From positions 46,637,164 through 46,701,163 of the forward strand of contig OY754337.1 of NCBI GenBank assembly GCA_963573305.1: 64,000 nt of DNA, read 5' to 3'. Made by a program: the position numbers and the translations under genes. Positions 18,159 to 29,234 of this stretch are shown here, one piece after another; within the stretch, counting starts at the first letter, position 1, and every line of letters begins with the position of its first letter. This DNA comes from Pyrrhosoma nymphula (taxonomy: Eukaryota; Arthropoda; Insecta; Odonata; Coenagrionidae). Under the pieces are notes generated by a model. It did not search any database. It was not told the origin of the DNA and was given only the letters and a program-made list of their open reading frames with translations.

Positions 18159-19660
18159 TGTCGGGCTACAACATTGGAAATCTTATTATTGCATTTGATA
18201 TCGCTTCACTAAATTGGTTTACTCTGATATTCGTAATCAATAATAATCCCCATGCAAGTCTTGGTTGTGAAATCATATTCGCTTTTCCATCTCAGGATTT
18301 GTTAATGGCAGTCCTCTATTCTCTGCCCATGCATAGAAGTTTCAATATAAGGTAATAAGTTGTGGCATACGTCTCATTTTTTCGAATCTCTTGTAACTCA
18401 AGATACTTAACAGCGGTAATTTATATGTACGTACCTTTAACTATGGTAGTGAAAATGACGGAAAAATTCTATTACATTTCCCAAGTCATTCTACAAACAA
18501 TCATGTCATTTCTGGTATACTACTTAACCGTTTCCGGAAGTAATTGAAAACTGATTCAGCAATTTAGGATGGTATCAATTTTAGGCGATGTAAATTTGTG
18601 GACTCAAAACATCAGTTATTACAACGATGGATAAAATACTTCGCAATTTTCCACAGTATTTTTTTTTACCAGATCGATGCTTTCACATCATCCCCAAATG
18701 TATGCACAAAGCTGGGTTGCAGGTGGGGTTCACATACATTTACACCAATGATGGAGGAGGAAGATGCGGGTAGGAGGGAGGTGGAGGTCGGAGTGTAATC
18801 TTCCAAATATACAAAGCTGATCGGAGGGAGGTGAACAAAGGTCAACTTTCGGGGTGTGTTTGGGGAGTTAGGGTAATAGGGACTACAAAAAGGTGATGGG
18901 TTTAATGGAAGAGAGTCATTTAAAAAAATTTTCTTGAAATTTCAAAAACCTTTTTAAAAATCCAGTTTTTTGTCTTTATCACATGCATGGATTAAAAAAT
19001 AGTAAAATATAGATGGATTCGGTTACACCCGGATATTGATCAAATAATACAAATTTTACGTTTACAACTCTGATAAGTGGGGCTGATTTAAGTCGCGTCA
19101 GTGAAAAACAGAGGGAATTTCGAGTCGGATCAGAAGTAGATTGTAGATTTTAGACCAAGGTCTTTTTACTTTACAGAAGAAAAGCGTTTCCTTATGAATC
19201 GGAATTGTAGCCAGCTTCCAATCGATGCGTCACTCGATACTCCGCCGGTAGACTGAATGCTGCTGAGTGGAACCATGGCCACATCGGTAAAAACATTAAT
19301 TTCTCAGAATTTTCACTGAGAACTGATTCGTAAACCTCGATGCTAACCCGTAAGCTCTCCGCAAAATTCTTGTTGTCATGGTTATTTATTTAATGGGAGT
19401 AAAAATTATATAGTTTTCTCAACTAATAAGGAATAAATTCTTATTTGAATCATTTAAAAGGTCTTGTAAATGAAAACTAAATTACGAAATTTATACTTTT
19501 ACTAGAATTTTGATTTTTGTGGAGCCAAATATTCAAAATGTAAATAGAGACATAAACTAACATTTAAATATTCTGGTTGCGTAGCATTTTTCAATTTTTA
19601 TCATTATTCCTTTGATTTTCCGGATTCGCTTTGTATTATTTCCGCTTCCGTGATTCAATA
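18159..19660. other. Non-coding, nothing recognised
   Basis: AT-rich sequence with only short open frames. No repeat, motif or splice-linked exon recognised. Confidence 0.4.
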
Positions 19661-19963
19661 CTACGTTTGGCTAGGTTCCAGGAGTGTGTGTTGCTTTAGC
19701 TTTGATATATGGCTGGCGGGGGACTTGAGTAACTCTAGTGCCTCTAAAAGGTCATGAAATATATTTTCGATTTCCGTCAACAGGTGGCCCGCTTGTTGTT
19801 TATCAACGGGAATCGCTTGTAAATGAAAATCAATCCCCAATGCTTCGTCAGAAGTCCCGAAGGAGAAGTGAATAAATGGGACACTGCCCAAATAGGTTGC
19901 ACTGATTCTCACCGGACACAAGAGAGGGAAATCAGCTGACACAAATCTCCCAAAAAAATTCAA
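19661..19963 (-). CDS. Unrecognised 100-codon open frame
   Basis: ATG-started frame with fairly even codon use and an amphipathic, coiled-coil-like C-terminal part (LLTEIENIFHDLLEALELL). I do not recognise the family. There is no adjoining exon or terminal repeat to give context. It could be a fragment of an old element, an exon, or chance. Low confidence that it is a gene. Confidence 0.15.
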   Translation of the reverse strand: MNFFGRFVSADFPLLCPVRISATYLGSVPFIHFSFGTSDEALGIDFHLQAIPVDKQQAGHLLTEIENIFHDLLEALELLKSPASHISKLKQHTLLEPSQT

Positions 19964-22896
19964 TACATTGATTCTCTTGCAACCAAAGGCCTTATTCAGG
20001 AATAACCTCTAAATTTGTGGGAAGGACTCAACAGCCAAACGCCAGAAATGTCATAGATGTCCGTCACAACCTCGACAGATCTCAACTTTATCATGGTATT
20101 ACTCGCTTGCCGAACTGCTTACTGCCAGAGATTTTCAATTTAACCCTTGATGTCCGGACATACTACAGTTATTTAAGTATTTTTTATGGATTTGGTGTTT
20201 TCTGACCCAGCGGGAAACCCGATACGACTTATTCATTAGCATTTTTTTAAAACACACTCAGCACTACTCTCGAAAAGCAAGCTCACATTCAATAATTTCG
20301 CATTGTGGCTGTGCCCTCCTTTCATCGCGATATATCGAAGCTTCACTAGTCAAGACCAAGCGGACCCTGAGTTAATTATTTACCAGATTTATTTTCCTAA
20401 TTTCAAATACTTTACCAACCAAGCATTTTGCCTTGACACTAGCGATGGTAAAATAGTTAAGTCCAGGAATGTCTTAACACCCTTTGTAATTTCTCCGTTT
20501 TGTACGGGATGTTATGAGTGGCGGCATGCAAATATTTCTGGGACAATTTGAATAAAAAATATCTTTGTCAAATATTTCCACTTCTGAATAAAATGGGGAA
20601 AATGTAGATTAAAAGTTTACATATTTATAAACAGGTCGTTAACTGTAAAAAATTATGAAGAATAATTAGCAAAATTCTGTCCTTAAGGTGTAACAAGTTT
20701 TGATATTTCTCAACTCATAGGCATTTTCAAGGCCATGTAAAAATTCCTCACGACTGGCAAACACGTATTTTGAGGAATGTGCACCAGATGGTGGAATTCA
20801 AGCTACAAAATATTTATGAAGACAGCTTCCCCATCTGGAATCCCCGTGTAAGCGATTTTGGACTTGCCAAGCCACTGAAAACAATTGACGAAAGCCTTAT
20901 TTTTTCAGAGCGGACATCTGTCATATGCGCCTTACTTTCTCAGTGGAATATTTATGTTTCGGTGCAGTAAAATATTTATGGAATGAAGGATGATTGAAAA
21001 TGCTGTCACCCGAGTGCCTTCCTTGAACGCTAGATGCTCTCACATGTTAAAGACATCAATCAATATGACCAAATTTTTCCGTGAGAGAGGAGGCAGTGAC
21101 CACAAAATCATTTCGGTTATTTTTCACTCAATCGCCTAAAAGAATGTATCGCCTGCGGGCATTTGGCGTTATACAGAGGGATGGATATCAATCTTATCTA
21201 TAATCTACTTCGATTACTGGGGTCTGAACCTTGACCTTCAAGTAACCTTTTGTGTGCCTACTCACTCTAAAGGATTCATCATTCAAGATATATCTACTGC
21301 ATTCTTTTCACATAGAAGACAATTTTGTTTCTTGAAGTTGGCAATGATGAATCGAAGGCTCCTTGCCGATGACAATGGATCGAATTGTGTTTGGTATGCA
21401 TTCAAAATACAATTTAAATAAGGAAATGATTATATTTACCCTTTCTCTACAATCACTCAATATCTCGAAGTTTCCGAATATTTTCAGTCTAATATCAAAG
21501 TTTCCTCTGATACTTTGTAATTTAAAAATGAATCAGATACATTTCTGCACCAAATACTGCATATCCTTAACACAAGATACTCTGCAGCAAATATCTACCA
21601 GTATCGGAGTTTAAATGCGATAGAATGAAATCTATTTTGAAGATTTCATCAGAATGAACCGATTTCTAAAAGTGCTATCGTTTGGAGTTCAACTTCACAT
21701 AAAATTAATGCTGGCAATCCTACATACAGAAAAACAAATAGAAAAGAGAAAAAGATAATTTTAGCGTAACTGCAAGTGAATACTCAATCTAGAATTCCTA
21801 GAACTTTATTTTTGTGAGATGTGTTCAAATTTCGCCAAAAACTTTTGGAACCTGGCAATCATGCTTAAATATTTGGAAGGGAGCTTTCCTCTTTTAATTT
21901 CTCCTGAGGTTTACCTCGAATTTCTGGTATTTGGGATAACAAATTGCTTCTTTATTTGTTTTTAGGTTCAGAGACCTCTCCTCGATGGTAATATGTTTCC
22001 TACTCCACCACAAGCCGCAGAAAAGCTATAGCTTCGGAGTCATGCAGAAAGTGGTGAAAATTTCGGTCTGAAATATTCACCTGCTGCCTCAGCGAAAGTC
22101 AATATCCCGGCAATCGTGCAGCAATGGGCTATGAGATCCCCCGAGACCACAGATGGGCGGTGCTCGCGGGTGAATAGGCCAATATTGCCCGGTTAAAGCG
22201 AGGAGAACTCCATTGTATCCGGTTGGACTTCTCCTTTCCACCGCCCTCCAATTCTGTCCATAAAATACTCCTTTCCGCCGAGCGAATATGATTATCTCGA
22301 TCTATCACGCATCTTAATGCCCAGACAGAAATTGTATGTGGATGCATGGGAGTCTGCTCTATATTTTGAGTTTCAGCTTGTCAACTTACCAATACTACTA
22401 TCGCCTCATCTCGCTTGAAATGCCTCATGATTTTATTTCCTACACGAATTAACATCGCGTAGTATCCATGCGAGAAAAGTATTAGTTATTCCAATCAGTA
22501 GCAGTATGTTAACCCGTGTACTGCATGCTAGCATGTTTGCCATCCTTGGTTTTGGGTTTGCCCTTGCATTGTTCTCTTGACTGCTCTCTTGTCCTCGCCG
22601 GGGATACGTGCGAGGTTCTGATTTGAACTGGGACGAGCACCACATGGGTGGTGTGGAAACACCCAGTACCACACACCCTGGAGGGGTGGCTTGCTCGGTA
22701 TTTCTCAGATTTAGATTTTCCCTTTCTTCTGAAGTTATTTATAAAATGAAAACTGCACAGCCAACAACAATGATTTTTTAATTACTTAAGGAGCTCATTG
22801 GGAGACGTAAATGATTTCTGAGTCTCCTATTCCACGATAGATTCCATTGTTTAAGGTTTTTTCAGGTTCATTTTAATAAAAAGGGCTCTAGTCTAT
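19964..22896. other. Non-coding, nothing recognised
   Basis: No gene found. The part at 22060-22350 is richer in GC than its surroundings. At 22640-22690 there is a short palindromic block (ggtgtgg ... ccacacaccc) that recurs in diverged form at 44538-44575, probably part of an old dispersed repeat. Confidence 0.4.
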
Positions 22897-23124
22897 AAAG
22901 GCCGTTTTACACGGGGCATGAAATTGCACAACTTCAAACTGCATGTTTTTCTCAATCGGGCGCACAATCATTTTCGGATTAGGGCAGGGGCTATTTTTCT
23001 ATCTCGCGTTCCAGAATTTGCGCATGCGTTCTTGCAATTCACGGCTTTACACGATGCAATTTCAAATGCACGTTTATACGTATATCAGATTATGCAATTA
23101 CGTTCTCCGTGTAAAACGGGCTTT
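22897..23124. mobile_element. MITE-like element with 18-20 bp terminal inverted repeats
   Basis: Starts aaaggccgttttacacgg and ends with its near-perfect inverse (ccgtgtaaaacgggcttt), 228 bp apart, with no coding capacity. Further short inverted motifs lie inside. Flanks are AT-rich and no clear target duplication is visible. Superfamily not assigned. Confidence 0.65.
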
Positions 23125-23960
23125 AAACCACTTTCAGTTATGATGAATTGTGTGACCACTCTGGTCTGTAGACATTTGTGCAAAATTGACTTGAAGGCAT
23201 CTGCAAATCAACTGTGCTATCCCTCAATGTTCTCTAAACTAAACAAATTTGGCTCCCTGTAGGTGTCAATAATCATAGTATCACATACATTCTGCTAAAA
23301 ACCATAGCCGCCTAGATGATTGGGGAGGAAATTAAAATAACCGGTAATTCTTAGGAAAGGAAATGCTATCTTACAAAATGTTTTAACATTTTGGGATATA
23401 AAAGTTAAATATTATATTAGTTCACTCAGCTCCAATATTTCCTTAACTGTGCATGAACTAATTTATATTTTCAAACCTAATTATCAGTGATATCTATATA
23501 GTTATCTATACCTGTTCTTTATACAATAATTTCTGCCAAAGTATGATTTCCCATTGATTGGCGGATTATAAAAATGAATGTGCTCAAACTTGTCTCATGA
23601 ATACGGAATATCTCAAAGAACGACGAGAAGATCCATTGAGTCGAAAGACCTTTTTTTAATTACAACAAGCCTGGCACACTGAATTTAAGACATATTGAGA
23701 TGATTTTTAGGACTATCAAATGCTTCCAGATATTCTGTTTTTCATTCTAAAGAGAAGAAAACCAAGTTATGTTTGCAAGAACTGGGTAAACGACAGCTAA
23801 TACTCCTCAGCATAAGATTTTCCCAATAGCTTAGGACCTGAACATTTGCGGGAAAATTTTATACAGCACTAGGCAAATTTTATCTCTGAAAATTAAGTAG
23901 CAATCTTAAATTTTCAAGTCACTGAAGATGCATAAATGATATAGTACGCTGTCACGCGAA
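23125..23960. other. Non-coding, nothing recognised
   Basis: AT-rich, only short chance frames. Confidence 0.4.
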
Positions 23961-24192
23961 CGGGTGCAACGATATACACCAAAGGACATAACATTTGCCA
24001 TGAAAACATCATTTTGCTTGACCGGGGATCGAACCTGGGTCACCAAATTTTAGGCTTGCTAGTCAGTTACACTAAGCCAGTTATAGTATAACTGGCTAAC
24101 ACACCTTACCGGCGTGGCCAATGGGATCAATTCCCGATCAGGTCAAGTGATTTTTTTCATGGAAAAGTTCATCCCTATTGGTGTAGCAAACA
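23961..24192. repeat. Head-to-head pair of tRNA-like SINEs
   Basis: The left half on the minus strand has an A-box-like block (tggcttagtgtaactg) and B box (ggttcgatcccc). The right half on the plus strand has taactggctaacacac and ggatcaattccc. The flanking segments (acacca ... ccatgaaaa ... cttgacc) are inverted copies of each other, so this is an inverted repeat of about 2 x 110 bp made of two diverged copies of one SINE family. Confidence 0.6.
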
Positions 24193-26560
24193 TAAATTTA
24201 TTTTTCTACAGCTAATCCTCTTCAAAAATTAGACAATTTATCAACAACGCAACTGATGTTTCAGGACAAACGGATGACATGCCCGCAGCAGTTGCTCTGC
24301 GATCAGCAAGTTCTGCCGGAGACAGATGCGAGCCTTGTCTAATTGACTGGAAGACTTGAGAGATGGGGCTCCGTTACTCCATGTAATATATAGCTCTCTT
24401 TGTACCCATCCGAACTAATGGGCCGGAAACATACAACTTCGTTCTCTCGGACACTCTCCAGTAGAGTTTTAAGGGCAAAAGAATGAAAAAAAAGTTTGAA
24501 GTCCAGAATTGGAAACAGGGAACCCTCGGACTGTTTTTCAATAGTTTTGGAGTTTTTAGGTAGGGAGGTAACGGGCAAGACGGGATCGAATTTAATGGGG
24601 GGCTGAACGAGCTGGCGCCATATATCACGAGTCTTTTGATGCCAAATACCTCATACATCGGTACCTACGGCTGGCAGTGATGCGACAAAATTACGCGTAC
24701 GGTTCTCTATAACTCGGTGAGTATTGCTGTCATTGAGTCATTCAAAATTATGTTACACGAGAAAGTGTAACACAAGGAGGTTGAAATGCTCTGGAGACGC
24801 TAACTACCCTCGTTTTCACAACTTATGGCGGGTGGACGTCACAGAGCTAGAAGCCAATGAAAGGCGTTTCCCCTCTCACCTGTTTCTGACTTCCGGCGGC
24901 CGAGCAGCGCTGCCAGTTCTTGCGATTAAATGCACGTTAGGCGGCGAGTAGTCGCGTAGGCCACTAATTTTGAGCTTTAACCAACGGAGTCTAACTCGCA
25001 CGCAGTATATTTGACAACATAAACGAAACGAGACCGAAGTGAACCTCTCCGCTGTCGGAGAGAGACTCCATGTCACTCTTCTGTGAATGGCTGGAAAAGT
25101 GAATGGTTCACCTGCTCATTCATGGTCAGCCGCCATGCGTTTGGTGAAAGGGTATAGTACAAGTGGGTAGTTTTAACGATTTATCCTCGGTCGTTAAAAC
25201 TAGCCACAGAAAACACCGTATAATTTAAATTATTTTTAATTGCTAGAAAACAATATCTCCCCTTTCCAAAAAATTATTGAAAAAATAAGATTTATTGCGT
25301 TATAACGCACTGCCCATTACTCATCCCCGAAGGTAACAAAAAATAAATGCCTTATTTCTGAAAATAAAAAGTTGGTGGTCCAAACATTTGGTGCAGAGCT
25401 GCCGAATTTATCCGCGGTAATTATACTACACCAACCTTAAAAAATATTTTTAATTACCTCATTGTTTTATTGGGCCCACCTAATTAGCATCATAGTTACT
25501 TTTTAGGTTACACTTGCCACAGAAGTCTAATTATGCTTTACCATTATATGCTTAAATCAAGGTAAAAAAGGTGCGTGGATAAAATAAAATCCTAGGCTAC
25601 AAAACACAAGCTGAGGCGCATCAGAAGCGTGCAGGTTATTCAGGATAGTTCAAATTTAAAGTTTTTAGTAACAAAAATACCACATTGACGTATTTTACAT
25701 ATTACGAGGACAACCCAAGCATCTTGCTCGTGGTGATACAAAGCAGAGTTAACAAATGTGTCAGGGCAGTAAGTTGTAAGGTTCACAGTCTGATCCTTCT
25801 CAGAACCAGTATATGGATAGCAAAGAGTAGGAATGATATTAATATAGCGATTGAGTACCGCGAACGACCACTAGCATCGTTGAGGGTCGGTTGCATTTAG
25901 CCTGGTTTTCAAGGGCAGGTAGATTGCTTTAAGGAGCGGAGGAATGTAGCTGGCGATGAGTAGGGCCGATGAGCAGATGGGTCTTCTGCTGCCCTAGATA
26001 TAACTCCGGAATGAGAAGACCGAACCTCTTCAGCTCCATATCTCCGTTCCCATTCCCTCTGTCCAATAAAAGGAACACAAGAGAGCCCCACCGCTACGGA
26101 CGGATTCTCCGAGTAAAACGAATTCCTCAGCAGCGTCCGGCATAGGGACTTGCATGCGTAATAGTTAACATTTCGCGCAACGGAGTAAACGGATTCCTAT
26201 GTTTTCTTTTACCGGCTGCTACGGAATAACTGCGCTGGTAAGTAGAGGATCCGTGGTGAAAGCAAGCGTACTCCAATTCTACGATCCAGCACAGGGAAAA
26301 GCTTAAAGCTTCACAAATGGAATTCGGGATATCTTCAACTTTTTGACATTATCTTGAAACCAATGAGAGGATAGTGTTCACAGCAATTATTCAGACTTTC
26401 TGTCTCCCTGTGGTTTTCATCGTGTAATGAAGTGAAAATATATATTCCTTAACTATCCAGCGAGCTCCATCATTATTACATGAATTCATTCCATGTGCTA
26501 ATATTGCAAGGGCTTTCCAGACCAAAAATCCATCGAAAAACAAAAATAATTTCCATTTTA
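24193..26560. other. Non-coding, nothing recognised
   Basis: Mixed composition with no frame above 95 codons and no recognised motif. Confidence 0.4.
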
Positions 26561-26562
26561 TT

Positions 26563-26690
26563 CGGCCGGGGTAAGGTCCTCACCTGCTAACCCGAAGGTG
26601 GTGGATTTGAGTCCCACCTGAGTGGATGTTTCACCATTCAGGACATGGGTGTTTGTGCTCGTCCGCTGTTACTTGTTTAAACACCCGGTG
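26563..26690 (+). repeat. tRNA-derived SINE
   Basis: tRNA-like head with A-box-like gtaaggtcctcacctgct and B-box-like tggatttgagtcccacc (26600-26618), followed by a SINE body. Not a tRNA gene because acceptor-stem pairing is not seen. Confidence 0.5.
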
Positions 26691-27620
26691 TAATAGGCCA
26701 GTGGAGCTGTTTTTGGGATTGTGGGCAAAAATATAATGGGGTAAAACTCTGCTTTTGTGCTTGAATTTTGTATGGATGCTTACTGTTTTACCTATAATTG
26801 TTAAGCCATGCTGGACCATATTGCTATTCAAGATAACTTTAAATTTAAAAGAGCCTTTTCTTAGTTTTAATCACTAACATTTAATTCTCCCCGATTGATC
26901 GGATTGCAAAAACTCCTTATTCCGAATATTAAATTTAAATGTCACTAACCTCAACTAATTTATAGACATGCATGAATTCTTATATGCTAAATGTTTCTGA
27001 TATACCTAAAACACATTAAATTTCAATAAGAAGTTAATTATCCTTTCACCATGGTGCATTTGCATCGAGAAACAGTGCTGTATGCAGGTAAATATTTGAA
27101 AACCTTCATTTGGAAAATTCCCAAAAGAAATTAAAATCAAACTAAAGTAATGCGAGACGATTTTTCCATTTTTCCTCAGTATTATCCGACAAAATAGCTT
27201 GAATTCATGCATTTCGAAATACATTTCAAAATTTGACAATGTTTTTTTTATTTCCAATGTTTCCGTGGCGTAGCATAAATTTTCAATCTAAAGTGGCTCT
27301 ATCTTCTATTACTAAAGTTTTCAGTTTAAGAGTGCAGTCATTAATTCTTTTAACTATCCCCTGATCTGTCTAAACAAATTCCTTCGAAAGACGAATGGAT
27401 CGTTATCGACTCTTTTAATTAGAGGAGGCTACCGAAGAGCGAGGTCGTTTGTGCCGTTAAGTAATGCTATAGGTTTGAGTGGATAGTATGATTTTAGAAG
27501 TGGAGGAATGGTGGATACAAACCTAGCGTCCGCATTAGCTTTCTCTGAATAAAAGTCGTCGGAGGGTATATAGTTTACGTCTGATCCAGCGGACGGAGGC
27601 TTCAGATGCGACACCCAAAT
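26691..27620. other. Non-coding, nothing recognised
   Basis: AT-rich, no gene or repeat recognised. Confidence 0.4.
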
Positions 27621-27722
27621 TGGGATTGGGATTCCAATGAAAAATCTCCGCCACAGCCAATATTCAAATCCGCTCCCTCCTTGAGAAAATTCAGTATTCT
27701 AGCCACCACTTCAACCAGTTCC
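27621..27722 (-). repeat. tRNA-derived SINE copy (same family as 28135-28262)
   Basis: Minus strand reads aactggttgaagtggtggct, then a diverged B box (ggatttgaatattgg), then gctgtggcggagatttttca, the same order as the copy at 28135-28262. Confidence 0.5.
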
Positions 27723-28134
27723 GCAATTCAAAAGAGGTCAAACTAAAAGATGTGTAAGGAAGACGTAATGTGGTTAAAGAAGAAATCGATTTCTCTCCCT
27801 TCTGATAGATACTCATGCCACCAAGCGTTGAAGGCATCCGACAATTTTTTAAATTTTAAAGGGTTCTTTTCACGACTACGGACGAAATTGATGTGTATCA
27901 TTAGTTATCTCCAAAAGAAAGCGATTTCATTCCACAGTCACGAAATTTCATCCCCTAATTACGAAAGTTTGATTTATACTATCTTAACCAAGCTCAGAAG
28001 AATGTAAAATCCGAGGCGACCTCTCATTAAAAATTTTATTTGATTGTCAAACTGGAGAAAATACCATAAAATTCTTATTGTGCATAAATAAAGTTACCAC
28101 AATAAAGGCTAAATGACCCGGATTGGTTAACTAC

Positions 28135-28262
28135 ACTCAGTTACCACCACGGAATATGACATTCCAACGAGGTTCCGGGATTCTACTAATAAAATCCACC
28201 ACAGCCGAGACTCGAAACCGGACCCTCTTGAGCCAGTTCTCTAGCCACTGCACCAACCTGAT
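28135..28262 (-). repeat. tRNA-derived SINE copy
   Basis: Minus strand reads ggtgcagtggctagagaact (A-box region), B box ggtttcgagtctcgg, then gctgtggtggattttattag. Two copies in 650 bp, same orientation. Confidence 0.55.
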
Positions 28263-28865
28263 TCCTCCAATTCATGGCGCATAGTCATGTTGAACAATAA
28301 ATAGTAAGTTATAAATAATAATTATCTGTAATGCTTCGGAATAGGGCAACAATGGCAGTTGGCACAAGGAATGAACAAGGATATCAGTTTCTGATGATGA
28401 TGCTACTTTTAGCTCAAGATCTCTGGCGGAAGAATTAGATGTTAGTTGTGAGGAAGAATCTTCACAGAGTGCAAATAATGCGATGGCAGATGGCATTCTC
28501 AGCTATCCGTTCGCCAATGACTGAAAAGTCCCATTTATTCTTATGACAAACAATGACAATATGATTGTTTTCCATCGACCTTACTTTTTCCATTCAGAAA
28601 AAGTTGCTCAAACACAATTACTACAGTTAATAACTTTGGCCTAAGTTTTTATTCCTCGGCTATACTTTAGTTTTTCCTTCATTTCAAGGTAGGGTCAAAA
28701 GTTAGGAAAATTTGTAATTGAGAGAATTTAGCTATCTAATGATGCATTTGACATGATTTTCACAAAAAAACACGGTTTTCTTAGTCTTAGGAACAAAGAT
28801 ATCATCCGAGATTAATAAAATTTACAGCTTCAGGCTCTACTTTGTATAAACTATTAATATTCATT
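28263..28865. other. Non-coding, nothing recognised
   Basis: No gene, repeat or motif recognised. Confidence 0.4.
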
Positions 28866-28919
28866 ATAATAAAGTTTGGTACTTTTCTAAACTTTTTATT
28901 TTTTTAAACACACTACGCG

Positions 28920-28945
28920 TTTCACCAATTTTATAGCATTGCCAG
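28920..28945 (-). ncRNA. Eroded hammerhead-like core, left arm
   Basis: CUGGCAA in place of CUGANGA, AT-rich loop, GGU, then GAAACGC. Probably inactive. Confidence 0.45.
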
Positions 28946-29155
28946 GTGTAGTAGTTTGTTTAGATATATTATATTGTTGTCATTGTTAGTTACAAAACAT
29001 TAAATTTGATTTCAAGAAAAGTTTACAATAAAAAATTACAAAAAGGAAATGAAACAAAAATGAAAAGGAGGGTAAAAAATAATAATTTAAAAAAATTGAA
29101 ATTTTCTGTATCTAACAACAACAACAATATAATATATGTAAACAAACTACTACAC

Positions 29156-29181
29156 CTGACGATGCCATAAAATTGGTGAAA
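29156..29181 (+). ncRNA. Hammerhead-like core, right arm
   Basis: Canonical CUGACGA, short stem GCC/GGU around AUAAAAUU, then GAAAC. Confidence 0.55.
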
Positions 29182-29234
29182 CATGTAGTGTGTTTTTTAA
29201 ATAAAAATTGTATAAAAGTACCAAATTTTATTAT

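Larger units (their letters stand above)
28866..29234. mobile_element. Old hammerhead inverted-repeat element (no TA flank)
   Basis: Arms of about 124 bp (28866-28989 and 29112-29234) in inverted orientation around a 122-bp AT-rich centre. The arms have several differences, so it is older than palindromes 1-5. Each carries a hammerhead-like core, minus on the left and plus on the right. No reading frame and no (TA)n at its ends. Confidence 0.75.
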
